This document shows positions 31,850 through 42,442 of a stretch of 64,000 nt of DNA, in pieces. The notes below the pieces were generated by a model. That model was not told where the DNA came from, did not search any database, and saw only the letters and a list, made by a program, of their open reading frames with translations. Where the stretch lies: NCBI GenBank assembly GCA_036426205.1, contig CM071579.1, forward strand, positions 15,748,136 through 15,812,135, read 5' to 3'. Made by a program: the position numbers and the translations under genes. The DNA comes from Ascaphus truei. Its lineage: Eukaryota; Chordata; Amphibia; Anura; Ascaphidae. The stretch's first letter is position 1. Every line of letters begins with the position of its first letter.

Positions 31850-32185
31850 GGTATTTGGCCCAGATCAATAAAAGAAATAAAACTTCTAAACAACAGAATA
31901 ATAAAAGGAATAAAACCTCTAAACAACAGCACAATAAAAGGAATAAAACCTCTAAACCCCAGAACAATAAAATAAATAAAACCTCTAAACAACACAATAT
32001 GAAAAGAAATAAAACCTTTAAACAACCCAACATTAAAAGAAATAAAACCGCTAAACAACACAACATTAAAAGAAATCAAGAGCCTAAACACCAGGAGAAT
32101 AATAGAACTAAAAAGCCTAAACACCACAGCAATAAAAGAAATCAAACGCCTAAACAATCAAAACATTTCATAAAAACAAGCCCTC
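31850..32185. repeat. AT-rich minisatellite arm, unit about 33 bp (left of an inverted pair)
   Basis: About ten units of AATAAAACCTCTAAACAACA with AATAAAAG spacers. The reverse complement of the same unit fills 33.00-33.24 kb, so the two arrays face each other across 0.8 kb. The Lys/Asn/Thr-rich and Phe/Leu-rich frames are artefacts. Confidence 0.92.
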
Positions 32186-32999
32186 CAAATACATAACAAA
32201 GACTCAAAATAGCCATTTGCCAAAAAATGCATTGCCTGTCACTGTATTTATCTATACCCTAAAGGGGCACAGATACATACATTAGCAGTCAATGGGCAAG
32301 CAAAAAAATAAATAAATAGAAAATTCAATAAAAAAAACCTGAAAAACAAAAATTACATATATTAAAAAATGTTCTTACCTTTGATGTCTTCACCCTTCGA
32401 ATCCCAGTGTATCAACAAGCTCTTGATCAGCGACGCCATCCTCCGTGATCCTCTGCCATCCTCCGCATCAGGTAAAATCTTCTTTTCTTCTTTCTTCTAT
32501 CTTCTTTAGTTGTAATCCATTAAGTCCAATAGGGTGGATGTTGTCTTGTCGGCTTCTTAAGCTACAATGAGGCGGATCAGGCTTTATATAAGGCCTGAGA
32601 TGTCACATTTTAGGGTCAGATGGTACAGCTCAAATCCAATTGGATGCTGTACCATGTGACAGCCTTTAAAAAAAAAATTTCACGGATGTGACGTCATCTC
32701 CAAGGGAGGTATGTCACATCCTTAAAACCATGTTGCTGCAATCACATGGTACTACAGCCAGTCGGATTAGGGACAATCCGATTGTTGAAGTACTATGTGA
32801 CATGTTCTATTTTTTTAAAGGATGTGACATCACTTTAGAGATGATGTCATCCTTTTATTTTAAAAAAAGGCTGCCATCATCCCATTGGTTCCTCTACCAT
32901 GTGATGGCAGTCTTTTTTTTTAAATGGTTGTTTTGAATTAATTGTCATGTTTGTATTTCTGATTATTGTTTTTAGTTCATTGTTATGTATCTGTAGGGC

Positions 33000-33245
33000 T
33001 TGTTTTTATGAAATGTTTTGATTGTTTAAGCGTTTGATTTCTTTTTTTGATGTGGTGTTTAGGCTTTTGATTTCTTTTATTCTGGTGTTTAGGCTTTTGA
33101 TTTCTTTTAATGTTGTGTTGTTTAGAGGTTTTATTTATTTTAATGTTGTATAATTTAGAAGTTTTATTTCTTTTAATGTTATGTTGTTTAGAGGTTTTAT
33201 TTCTTTTATTGTTCTGGTGTTTAGGAGCTTGGGTATTTTTTTTAT
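33000..33245. repeat. AT-rich minisatellite arm, inverted partner of 31.85-32.19 kb
   Basis: Units such as TTGTTTAGAGGTTTTATTTC repeat about seven times, the reverse complement of the left array. The end AACAAGCCCTCC at 32.18 kb is matched by GGGCTTGTTTTTATG at 33.0 kb, so the whole is one large foldback. Confidence 0.9.
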
Positions 33246-33279
33246 TGAAGTGTTTTTTTTTCTGCTGTTGTTTTTTTAG

Positions 33280-33365
33280 GTTGCCCATTGACTGCTGTAG
33301 TGGCTTATCATGCCCATATTATATGGGCATGATGTACCACTGTGCCAATCAATGGGTAGAGGGTG
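33280..33365. repeat. Palindromic hairpin
   Basis: TGCCCATTGACTG...GGCTTATCATGCCCATA pairs with TATGGGCATGATGTACC...CAATCAATGGG around a central TATAT. Confidence 0.75.
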
Positions 33366-33744
33366 GGGACAGTTGCCTCCGGGTGGGTGGTTAGGCTGCA
33401 CAGGTGGGTAGCTGGGGAAGGGGATTAACTCCTATTACTTTAGCGGTTACTAACCGCTAAGGTGATTAAGGGGTTAGGGGCCATTAGATTGTATTTTTAA
33501 TGGTTGTATTCCTGCCAATGGAGCACATGGAGGATGAGGATGGTGATCAGGATGAAGTTTTATTTACTTTTTTGCTGGCTGGATAATGTTTTATTTTGAA
33601 TGGGCAAATGAGCTATTATCCAAATCTGGATAATAGTAATTTTGCCCATTACTGTACTGTATGTGTTGGGTAGTGGAGGTGGGTATTGGGTTGTTGTGTT
33701 TTTTAATGTTTATTGGTGGTAGAGGGATTGGTTGAAAGGAGTAG

Positions 33745-33910
33745 TTGCCTCAAGGGTGGGTGGTTAGGCCTACCGGGTGGGTAGCGGGAGAGGTTAACCC
33801 CTTCATTACAATAGCGGTTCCCACCGCTATGGTAGTGAAGGGGCTAACTACTCCTGCAACCTTCCCGACAGGCCTAGCCACCCATCCTGGGGCAACTACC
33901 CCCTTCATCC
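33745..33910. repeat. Inverted repeat around the AGCGGT hairpin
   Basis: GTTGCCTCAAGGGTGGGTGG pairs with the reverse complement near 33.88 kb. AATAGCGGTTCCCACCGCTA is a perfect inner hairpin. Confidence 0.75.
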
Positions 33911-34001
33911 ACCCCCTCTGCCCCCAATAAACAGGCGATTCAAGTTTAATCCCTTTATTGCCTTAGCGGTTAGCCGCTAAAGGTAATAAAGCTGTTTATA
34001 T

Positions 34002-34266
34002 TTACTAGTGTGCGTGAGCAGAGGGTCTCCGGAGCAGAACCGCATTGATTTCAGGACCGGGGACCCCTGCTTCCCGAGTTACAGGCCCCGTTATGGGGTG
34101 CCGGTATCCCCATGTAATGTTTAATGTCCCACATCACGTGACCGGGACATTTAAACGCATAGGAGATACCGCCACCCCATACCGAGGCCTGTATCTCGGG
34201 GTGCAGGAGGTCCCGGATCTGAATTCAACGTGGTTCTGCTCCGGAGACCTCCTGCTTATGTACACT
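34002..34266. mobile_element. MITE-like inverted repeat, about 265 bp
   Basis: ACTAGTGTGCGTGAGCAG at the left and CTGCTTATGTACACTAGT at the right are imperfect termini. Inside them, GGAGCAGAACCGC / GTTCTGCTCC and ATGGGGTGCCGGTATC / GATACCGCCACCCCAT form a long stem. The 125-codon plus frame is not conserved coding. Confidence 0.75.
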
Positions 34267-34924
34267 AGTATTAAAACGTTAATAAAAACACTGCGATCGC
34301 CTGCGAGAGCTGTGCAGGGAGAGGCGGGTCCCTGTGCAGGGAGAGGCGGGTCACTGTGCAGGGAGAGGAGGGTCTCCCTGTGCAGCTCAGATTGCAATAA
34401 AATCGCAGACGGGAGAACTTAGAAAAAATCTCTGATGACTTTGCTGCTTCGCCGCACGGTTTGGGGATTTTCCTATCGCACGGCTTGTGGGGGGGGGGGA
34501 GGGGTTCAGATTATTTCTGAGTACCCTGATAACTCAAATTTCAAACCGTTCGCGGGAACAAACCTTGCGAGGTAGCAGCAAACTCATCGAAGCTACTAGA
34601 ATGAGGCCCATAGAGTTTTGTTAAAAGGCCTATTCCATAACACAGTGGTAGAAAGTGTCATACACACACATACAGACACACATCACTAGCGCTTAATAAT
34701 GCCGATGTCTATAAATGTTATGCTTTTTTTTATTTTGCCAGCATTATTTAATACTGAACTTCTTCTTTTGTGGTGCATGCAAATGACATTGAATATCACA
34801 ACACAGTTAAGAATAAGAAATTCTAAGTAAATACGCAAAGATTTAAAAAAAATATTGAACATCAGTGCAATCTCAATTCTTTATAGTGCACATTTTTTAA
34901 CACAGCAATGTCGATGTTTAGTTA

Positions 34925-35376
34925 ATTTAGGTGTTGGATAAATAGAGAAAGACGTAGAAGAGAGATAGAGAGAGACGTAGGAGAGAGAGATAGACGTACA
35001 AGAGAGACAAGACAGATGTAGAGAAGTAGAATCAGAGAATCAGACAGACAGATAACTACAAGAGACAGAGAGAGACAGACAGATGTACAAGAGAGAGAGC
35101 GAGACAGAGACGTACAAGAAAGAGAGAGAGCGAGACAGAGACATACAAGAAAGAGAGCCAGACAGAGACGTACAAGAAATAGAGAAATCGAGACAGAGAC
35201 GTACAAGAAATAGAGAAATCGAGTCAGAGATGTACAAGAGAGAGCGAGACAGAGATGTACAAGAGAGAGCGAGACAGAGATGTACAAGAGAGAGCGAGAC
35301 AGAGATGTACAAGAGAGAGACAGATAGACAAATAGACATAGAGAAGGGAGAGACAGACAGGCACACAGAGGGACGG

Positions 35377-35447
<71 letters not shown>

Positions 35448-35450
35448 AAA
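34925..35450. repeat. GAGACAGA-rich minisatellite ending in (GATA)n
   Basis: Units of GTACAAGAGAGAGCGAGACA (about 25 bp) are followed by about 17 GATA units at 35380-35446. The Glu/Arg-rich plus frame and the Ser/Leu-rich minus frames are repeat artefacts. Confidence 0.95.
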
Positions 35451-35650
35451 TGGATAATCTTAGAAATTCAGAGAATAATATTATTAATAAAAAGTTTCCA
35501 AAAACATAAACCAAACAAAATGAAACAAAGTGGTGCAAAGACATCGCAAAATCTCCTGTAGGTACAAACGCTGCTGCACACGAGGGACAGACCCTATAGA
35601 CTTTGAGGTCCATGTAAAAATCAAAAAACAATCACATTGGCAAAGTACTA

Positions 35651-35982
35651 CAGGCATACCCCGCATGAACGTACGCAATGAGACTGGAGCATGTATGTAA
35701 AGCGGAAATGTACTTAAAGTGAAGCACTACCTTTTTCCCACTTATCGATGCATGTACTGTACTGCAATAGTCATATACGTGCATAACTGATGTGAATAAC
35801 GCATGTGTAACAGGCTCTATAGTCTCCGCTTGTGCACAGCTTCGGTACAGGTAGGGAGCCGGTATTGCTGTTCAGGACGTGCTGACAGGTGCGCATGCGC
35901 GAGCTGCCGTTTGTCTATTGGGCGATATGTACTTACTCGCGAGTGTACTTAAAGTGAGTGTCCTTAAAGCGGGGTATGCCTG
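35651..35982. mobile_element. TA-flanked MITE (CAGGCATACCCC family), 332 bp
   Basis: Termini CAGGCATACCCC and GGGGTATGCCTG are perfect inverted repeats flanked by TA. A second copy in the opposite order lies at 47.04-47.36 kb. TA duplication and CAG ends suggest a Tc1/mariner-type origin. Confidence 0.88.
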
Positions 35983-35984
35983 TA

Positions 35985-37225
35985 CAGTGTTTTCTCTGTA
36001 TAAAATAGCACTAGATATTGCACGAGACATGCAGTATTTATACAGAGGCCCCAATAATCCTTAAAGGTTCATTGTAATTCTGCTGTAATGTGTACAGGTC
36101 GATTACAATTGTTACTTAAGGCCTATAAGATGATTACAGTCTTGAAGTAATACCTACTGCCTGTTAATAACCTTAAAGTATATGCTGATGGTATGATTAC
36201 AATATATGTTGATTGTAATCCTGCGGTTGTATCTGCAGGCTGATTATAATCTTGAAAGTTAGCTACAGGTTAAATGTAACAGTACACCAGTACACCAATG
36301 TACATATACTGTAGTACAACCGGCTGTAACATTGCAATGATTTCTGGGAGTGATGTCGCAGTGACTACTGTTTCATTGCAATCCACCATTGGTGACTACA
36401 GGTAAAATGATGGGATAGGTTACGTTTGGCATGTTTAAGATGTGTTTGTAATGTAAAAGATCAGAACTGCCAGCTTCACTGATGTAACAAAAGAGGATAA
36501 ATATGAGGGACAAAAATATTGACATACTGTATAACTACCATATGTCACATATATTACTGCTTTGAAGTGCTATGTACCTGGATGGCCCTATATAAAGACA
36601 TACGTACATACGTGTTCAAAGTATCTCCCATCCGTCTCCACGTAGATACCTCTCACGCCGATAGCTGGTGCGAGACGTAGAAATCGGTGTTGTTTCTAAT
36701 AGAATTGGTCAATCGGTCTATGAACATATTTTGATTGCGTGACCCACTTTGTGCAGTTTTGCCCAAGGCTACAGCTTCAGATTGTCCTTAACTTCATGAA
36801 TTGTGTATGCGAACAAACCCAAACTGCACATCCACCACCATATTGGGGACATGGCAACTTACTCACTACTTTAGACAAGCTAGACACAACTATTGAAATT
36901 TAGGAACCAAGTAATATTGTTTAGGAAGATGAGCGGACTAGATACACCAAGTGGTACCTAGTATCCATCAGCTTCTCCATTATTCTGTATGTCTGTTTGT
37001 ACTGTTATCCATGTGCTGTTGTTTTTCTAACATAATCAAGACACCCACCACCACTGTGTCAATGCTTGGGTTTAACACTGTAGCAATTTGCCTATCTGTA
37101 GTCTCCGATTATGTGAATTAAAGCAGCAGTAGTCAGTCAAACTATAGGGGTATTGGCTACAATGGTGTGACCACTGTGATCAGCAGTGGTATGAACCACT
37201 ACTGTAGGTAGACAGATGTTCTTAC
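35985..37225. other. Sequence between the two first exons, nothing recognised
   Basis: Scanned for further slc5a12-like exons (YLx[19 protein letters not shown]); none seen. Several loose ATTACAAT/TGTAATC repeats occur at 36.07-36.30 kb. Confidence 0.55.
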
Positions 37226-37582
37226 CTCATAAGTACTGGTAATCCCAGACCTATAGAAAACTGGCACAAAGAGTTCAGCTGTAAAAACAATGACAAACGT
37301 ATAGGCAACAAAAAAAAGGAGGAATGATGCTCCAAAACGATATACTTCGGAAGGTGCGCCCAAAACGGTGACCGCTGACATAAAGCTGGCAGTTAGGGAC
37401 AGTGCTACTGGTCCACAGGTCATCTCCTTGCCCCCAACAAGGAATTCTGCCGAAGTGGTCTTCTTTCGCTCTTTGATTGCAAAAAAGACCCCAATTCCTG
37501 AAGATATCAGAAAAAGTGCTGCAAAAACAACGTAGTCCCAAGACACAAATGTTTTTATCTCCGGAAGTTCAAACTTGGACAT
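37226..37582 (-). CDS. slc5a12: slc5a12-like coding exon 1, upstream copy (1b): alternative first exon or relic of a tandem paralog
   Basis: The ATG at 37582, in a good context (A at -3), opens 119 intact codons ending TSTYE and then the donor GTAAGAAC. It has the same length and phase as exon 1a. The peptide begins [12 protein letters not shown] and contains [34 protein letters not shown] and [20 protein letters not shown]. My ungapped comparison gives 94 of 119 residues identical to exon 1a (about 79%). No second set of exons 2-11 was found between 31 and 37 kb or elsewhere in the window. It could be an alternative first exon spliced to the exon at 23.99 kb (13.2 kb intron), or the surviving first exon of a decayed or rearranged paralog. 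No frame damage and a sound donor argue for recent use. Confidence 0.88.
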
Positions 37583-38500
37583 GTTTGCTATTTAATATAT
37601 CAAAAACTAATGTCCTTAAAAAAAAAAATGCCTTTCCCAGGTGGATGCAAACACACCTGGTTACATAGGAGGGTAAAACATTGTCTATTAGCCGAATGAA
37701 GTGTAGGGAAATCACTTTCCCTTTTATGTATTTTCATTTTGGGTTGGGTTAACCATTACAATGCATTTAGTTACTCAGCATTTCTGAATCTTTAAATTAC
37801 TCCTGAGAGGCAAAATCAACAAGGCAAAGGTAGTAAAAGTCTTTAGTAAAGGTATAGATAGATAGATGATGAACCATCATTCCAAAGAGAACTATGAAAC
37901 CAGATTTATTTTTAAAAATATATACTTTATATCTGTTAATGTATTCATTAAACAAGTCTTTCTATGATGATTTATCTTTTTTTTAATTATTTTGCACTCG
38001 AGCTATCTGTTGGTGGTTAGTAGAATTTGGGGTAGTGTATACTGTAGCTACTTACATATTAATCAATGACCTATTAGTAATCTTCCGTATCCATCAATAC
38101 TCACCTGTCCCTTCTTAACTTCTCATGTCCCACAAGGTCTTACATTTCTAAGATGTCAAATTACAAAGATCTGTAATATTTGGGAAGGGATTCTGGATCA
38201 CAATATAACATTTGTATGAGAAATTACTGAATTCAACAACGGAGACTTCATTGAGGTGTCTGGCTCGGACGCACTAAGCTCTGTTAACTCCGGGAACATT
38301 ATGCGACAGTTACAAAATCAGACGTTATGTTCCCTGAGTTAACACTGTATCCCTCAAAGCAAATTATATGCAAAAACAACATATTAAAATACTGATTTGC
38401 TATAAAGCGCTGACAGTGTATGCAGGACTATGAATAGAGTTTCGCAGGCACAATCAGTTCCTGGGCAAAAAGAATTCCGGAGCCAAGGTCAATGGACAAT
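37583..38500. promoter_or_regulatory. Region upstream of exon 1b; promoter not identified
   Basis: Lies 5' of the 37582 ATG. AT-rich, with no CpG island. It shows no evident homology to the region 5' of exon 1a, so if the exons arose by duplication it is old or was confined to the exon. Confidence 0.3.
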
Positions 38501-38502
38501 GG

Positions 38503-39400
38503 TCCAAGGACAATGTGGATAGAAATACACAAAATAGTGCAACACAGTAATAATTAAGTAACAGTGAGTGTGATAGTATGAATCTTACACTCACATGTTC
38601 CCAAAAGGAATAGGGCACAGTGGTTATGTTGAGTTACCAACTCATGTAATCATCCACGGGCTTTTTAAACTTTTTTAAATCCCCTGAGGAAGCTCAACAC
38701 GAGTGAAATGCGTAGGTCGGAGTTTTGCAGGCATTTGGAGCATCAAGGTGGCGTTTGTACCCGGAAGAGTTCAGCTGAGAAGTGGTTCCCTGTTTACTGG
38801 TTGGTGTTATCATCCGCTTATACGGCCGTTACAGCGGGAAAACCGGGGGAGAGGAAGTGCTGCAGTTATTCCTGATTTTGCCCTGGGGTGGTCTGAACGC
38901 TTACCTTGTTGTTACTTATGTAAGTGCATTACTTTGGCTTTTTTAAATATAAAACAATCTTCACCATCTGTTGCTTCGTTTCCTTTCATGTGGGATTCCC
39001 CCTCCCCCTTCCATGTTCCTCTGGTATCATTTTTCCTGCGTTCTCCGATGGATGTCTGATGGAGATACCTGGATGACTGTATTGACTGTATGACCTATTC
39101 CTTTCTGGAACACGTGAGTGTAAGATTCATACTATCAAACTCACTGTTACTTTGTTGTTATTGTATTTCACTATTTTGTGTATTTCTACCCACATGTCCT
39201 TGGATCTATTTGCGCTCTGGAATTCCTTTTGCCCATTCTTCTCTGGACCCAGTTTGAGTCCTGTTTAGGAGCAGCATTATATCCAGGGACCGTATATATA
39301 TTTTTACTTTTGATACCAGTATCATTATATTGTGGTTTCTCTAATTATTTTCACACTGGGTTATGTCTCTATTAGTGCTATTTGCACTTCATTTTTGTTT
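38503..39400 (+). mobile_element. Foldback element with hammerhead-like loop (Penelope-type arms)
   Basis: TAGAAATACACAAAATAGTG (38519) pairs with the reverse complement CACTATTTTGTGTATTTCTA (39170), and GTGAGTGTGATAGTATGAAT-type text pairs across the loop. A tail with GTTTGAGTCCTGTTTAGGAG resembles the tail of the 12.4-13.3 kb element. Target duplication not found. Confidence 0.65.
38684..38718 (+). ncRNA. Hammerhead-like motif in the 38.5 kb element
   Basis: CTGAGGA (38684-38690), stem II GCTC/GAGT around AACAC, then GAAATGCGTA (38705-38714) with GTA as the potential cleavage triplet. Stem I pairing next to the core is weak, so activity is doubtful. Confidence 0.6.
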
Positions 39401-39411
39401 CTGACTATGTA

Positions 39412-39745
39412 TGTATGTATGTATGTATGTCTTTATTTATATAGCGCCATTAATGTATATAGCGCTTCACAGCAGTAATACACGAGACATCATATAAATA
39501 ACAAATAATACAAATAACAGATCATGGGAATAAGTGCTTCAGACATAAATTAACATTTAGGAAGAGGAGTCCCTGCTCCGAAGAGCTTACTATCAGCTAC
39601 AATCAGTCCCTGCCCTGTAGATCATATGAGCTAATTTTGGTGCCTGAGGCACAGGGAGATAAAGTGACTTACTCAAGGCCCTAAGGAGCTGACACAGGGA
39701 ACAGAACCAGACTCCCCGGCCCCAAAGCCAGTGTCATTGTTCTCA
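39412..39745. repeat. SINE-like repeat followed by an inverted tRNA-derived SINE fragment
   Basis: A (TATG)n start, then TTTATATAGCGCCATTAATG and AGGAGTCCCTGCTCCGAAG as at 0.95 kb. From about 39.64 kb, GGTGCCTGAGGCACAGGGAG is the reverse complement of the SINE at 1.9 kb. Confidence 0.8.
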
Positions 39746-40506
39746 GATTCCATGACTCGTTGAACAAAAATATCAGCGGGTACTCAGAATTCAATGCAAA
39801 AAATATAATTAATACATACTGATCACAGACCTGTAATCATTATGTTGTAATACTTTTTTTTGCATTGACCCCTGAGTGCCCGCTGATATTCTTCTTCATT
39901 GCACGCCTTGACTGGGAACTTTTACCAGGTCGTTCAGTTTTGGCTCTGGTACACCACACAGTGCATGTTCCTTTTAGTATTTTATGGTTTCAGTTGCATT
40001 GTACCCCTATACTTTCCTCACTGAGCGCCTACTTAAGCATAAGCTTAACACGAGGTCAGTGCGCATAACGCGGCATCACCTTTCAATCACTAATACCAAG
40101 ACTGCCAGGTGCATCTTGGCGATCAATACCGTGAAATAGGTCTTTCACCTGAGTTGAGAGGAGGAGGAAATAACTGTGGGATGTACTGTAATGCTATGTT
40201 GGTTAAATCATGTCTCACTGTGGTGTTACACCCACCCAGACCATGGCAAAGCCCTATTTCAGGGTCTGGAGGAGAGGAATGCCAAGTTTAGCAATGACTT
40301 AACTAACATTTAACCACGTTAACCTTAACGGACTTTAGGTGATAAGTCCCCAATGTCCATTCTAGCTAATGCTCTTCCTGGGAGAAGGATGACTTAAGGG
40401 TATGTGATGGTCGGTCCTTTAAGAAACACGCCATATAATCACTGAAAAGCAGTAACACCTGACAAGTCTGACATACAGAATTTCATGACTTCAATGTTGT
40501 TATATT

Positions 40507-40930
40507 GTATCTAGAGATCGGCGAATCCGCCTAAATCCATTTCCCAGATTTTCGCTGGGGTTACCCCCAAAATCCGTTTCGCGGTGTAAAGTCCGCAAAC
40601 GGATTTGGCTGTTTTTTCCTTCTGCGCAGATTCATCAAAATCCGCTATTGGATTTAACCCGCGGACGGATTTGTAGGGTCCAATCCACGGATTCAGTAAT
40701 CCGTTGGCGGATTTTTACAGAGTGGAATGCGTCGGTAATAATAAAAAAAAATCCGCAAAACTCGACCCGCCCTTTTTTGACATTGATCCTGCTGAAATCC
40801 GCGGACCAAAAGAAACCGGCTGATCCACTGTGGATCCAAATTCGCAGGAAAAAAAACCATTTCCTAATCCGGAAGGTTTGTGTAGAATCCGTTTCTGATC
40901 GAGGCGGAAGCTGGAGTAACACAAATGAAC
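40507..40930. repeat. ATCCG-rich inverted-repeat element
   Basis: Many AATCCG/CGGATT copies in both orientations (for example GCAAACGGATTTGG, TAATCCGTTGGCGGATT). Short frames read on both strands are mirror artefacts. Probably a MITE; termini not resolved. Confidence 0.5.
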
Positions 40931-41364
40931 AAAAAGTAAGGATGGGCAGATTGACAAAGGTTTCTGCTTTCACCCAAAAGTTGCACCTCACTCTTTATTG
41001 TGTCACAATCATTCACATATGAAAAGGTTTGATAGTTAAGTGCATACATCAAACAGATTATATACAGTATTATGCCTGTTTATTCCCCTTTCTTTCTTGA
41101 CGAGTGATCAGGCAGTTAATTATTTTTGAGAAACGCTGATGCAGATCACTAACACGGTAATGATCACCTGCTCGGTGCAATAAATAACTGGCTAACATCT
41201 CGTTGCATGGAAAGCACAGATGCCAGCAAAATGATGAGAACGTGTAGTCATTTCAAACTCAGGCAAACACAGCAAGATCTGCTTGTCAATCAGAGACAGG
41301 AACTGCTGAGACCTTATAGCTGAATGTTAAAGGAGAAATCCAAGCAATATCCTACACGTGCATT

Positions 41365-42100
41365 TACTTTAAAAAATAAATCAGTTCTGTAGTATTAGGA
41401 AAAATATATATATTTTTCCATTCAACTCCTAATGCCATTTTTAATACAGTTTGAATATGCCAAGCATCCTTCCATTTCTATAGCAGGGTTCAGCCCACCT
41501 CCCTAGCAGTGCAAGATCTTTACAACACTTTCCTGTTTGTGACAATTTGATGCTAATATTCCCAGCAGTTTGAGCTGCAAACTGTAACAATACACAATAG
41601 TAATAGAAGTACAACTGCTGTACAATACAAATACAATTACATTGCAGCTGCTGAGTTAGGCCGTGATTATACTCGCGGCGTGCATGCGCGTAATGCCGGA
41701 ACAAATAAATGTAATTCAGTGCAGCTGCACATAGTTCGCGTGCGGAGCAAGCACTGCAGAGCAACCACGCACAGCGAGCGCTGCAGAGTGACCGCGCGAG
41801 CGTTTCTCAAGAAGATTTTTCATTTGATTTAGCCGCGCAGCGGCCGCGTCACGTGAGTGGTTCAGCCTATGAGGGCGAACCGCTCACATGACGTCACGGT
41901 CATGCCTCCGCCATGCCTCTGCCACACCTGCCTGTCGCATCCCGATGCCTCCTGCCTGCTGCAGTGCAGGTTTCGCGTGCACGAAACGTACGCGTGACAT
42001 CACGCGGTAATGCACTATGAACGAGGCCTTACACTGACTGAAGGATTGATAGAAACTGAAAGGCAGCCATTAAGTGAATCCCGTGCGCTGACCAACCCTC
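41365..42100 (+). repeat. Dispersed repeat paired with 10.49-12.07 kb, carrying a MITE
   Basis: AATAAATCAGTTCTGTAGTA, CAGTGCAAGATCTTTA and AGCTGCAAACTGTAAC follow the same order as around 10.50 and 11.83-12.07 kb. It lacks the 1.27 kb foldback insertion found there, but has its own 370-bp MITE. Confidence 0.82.
41659..42028. mobile_element. Harbinger-type MITE, 370 bp, with TTA duplication
   Basis: GGCCGTGATTATA and TATGAACGAGGCC are the termini, flanked by TTA (41656-41658, 42029-42031). The empty site CTGAGTTACACTGACTG exists at about 12.04 kb with a single TTA, confirming the borders. The interior is CpG-rich. Confidence 0.87.
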
Positions 42101-42442
42101 CATTTCCACAGCCATTAAGTGAACCCAGGGAAGCTGGATCTTTGCTGATCGATCCCAGGAGAACCAATCAACTGGCTGCTTAGGTAATTAGTTTTCAATA
42201 AAGATAATCAAAGGCTGCATATATTAAAACAAAAACATGATTTAAAAAAAAATGTCATTGCTGTTTAGATTATTTCTTTAAAAAAGGGGATGTGCAGGGT
42301 AACTTATTTCCCCATTTTTGTCTGCCTAAAATCTAAGAAGCTTGTCACATTTGAAGCAGTCACGAGCTTGTGAAATGCATTAGAGCAAACTTATTTTTAT
42401 TGATACTGTACACACATGAATATTGTAAAAAGAGAGTATATT

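Noticed and set aside
31000..37200. Second set of slc5a12 exons 2-11 for exon 1b
   Set aside because: I looked for the conserved words of exons 2-5 on the minus strand and found none. A divergent or distant set cannot be excluded by eye.
42355..42392. GAAGCAGTCACGAGCTTG then TGAAATGCATTAGAG, hammerhead-like
   Set aside because: A stem and GAAAUGCAUU are present, but the CUGANGA core is absent.
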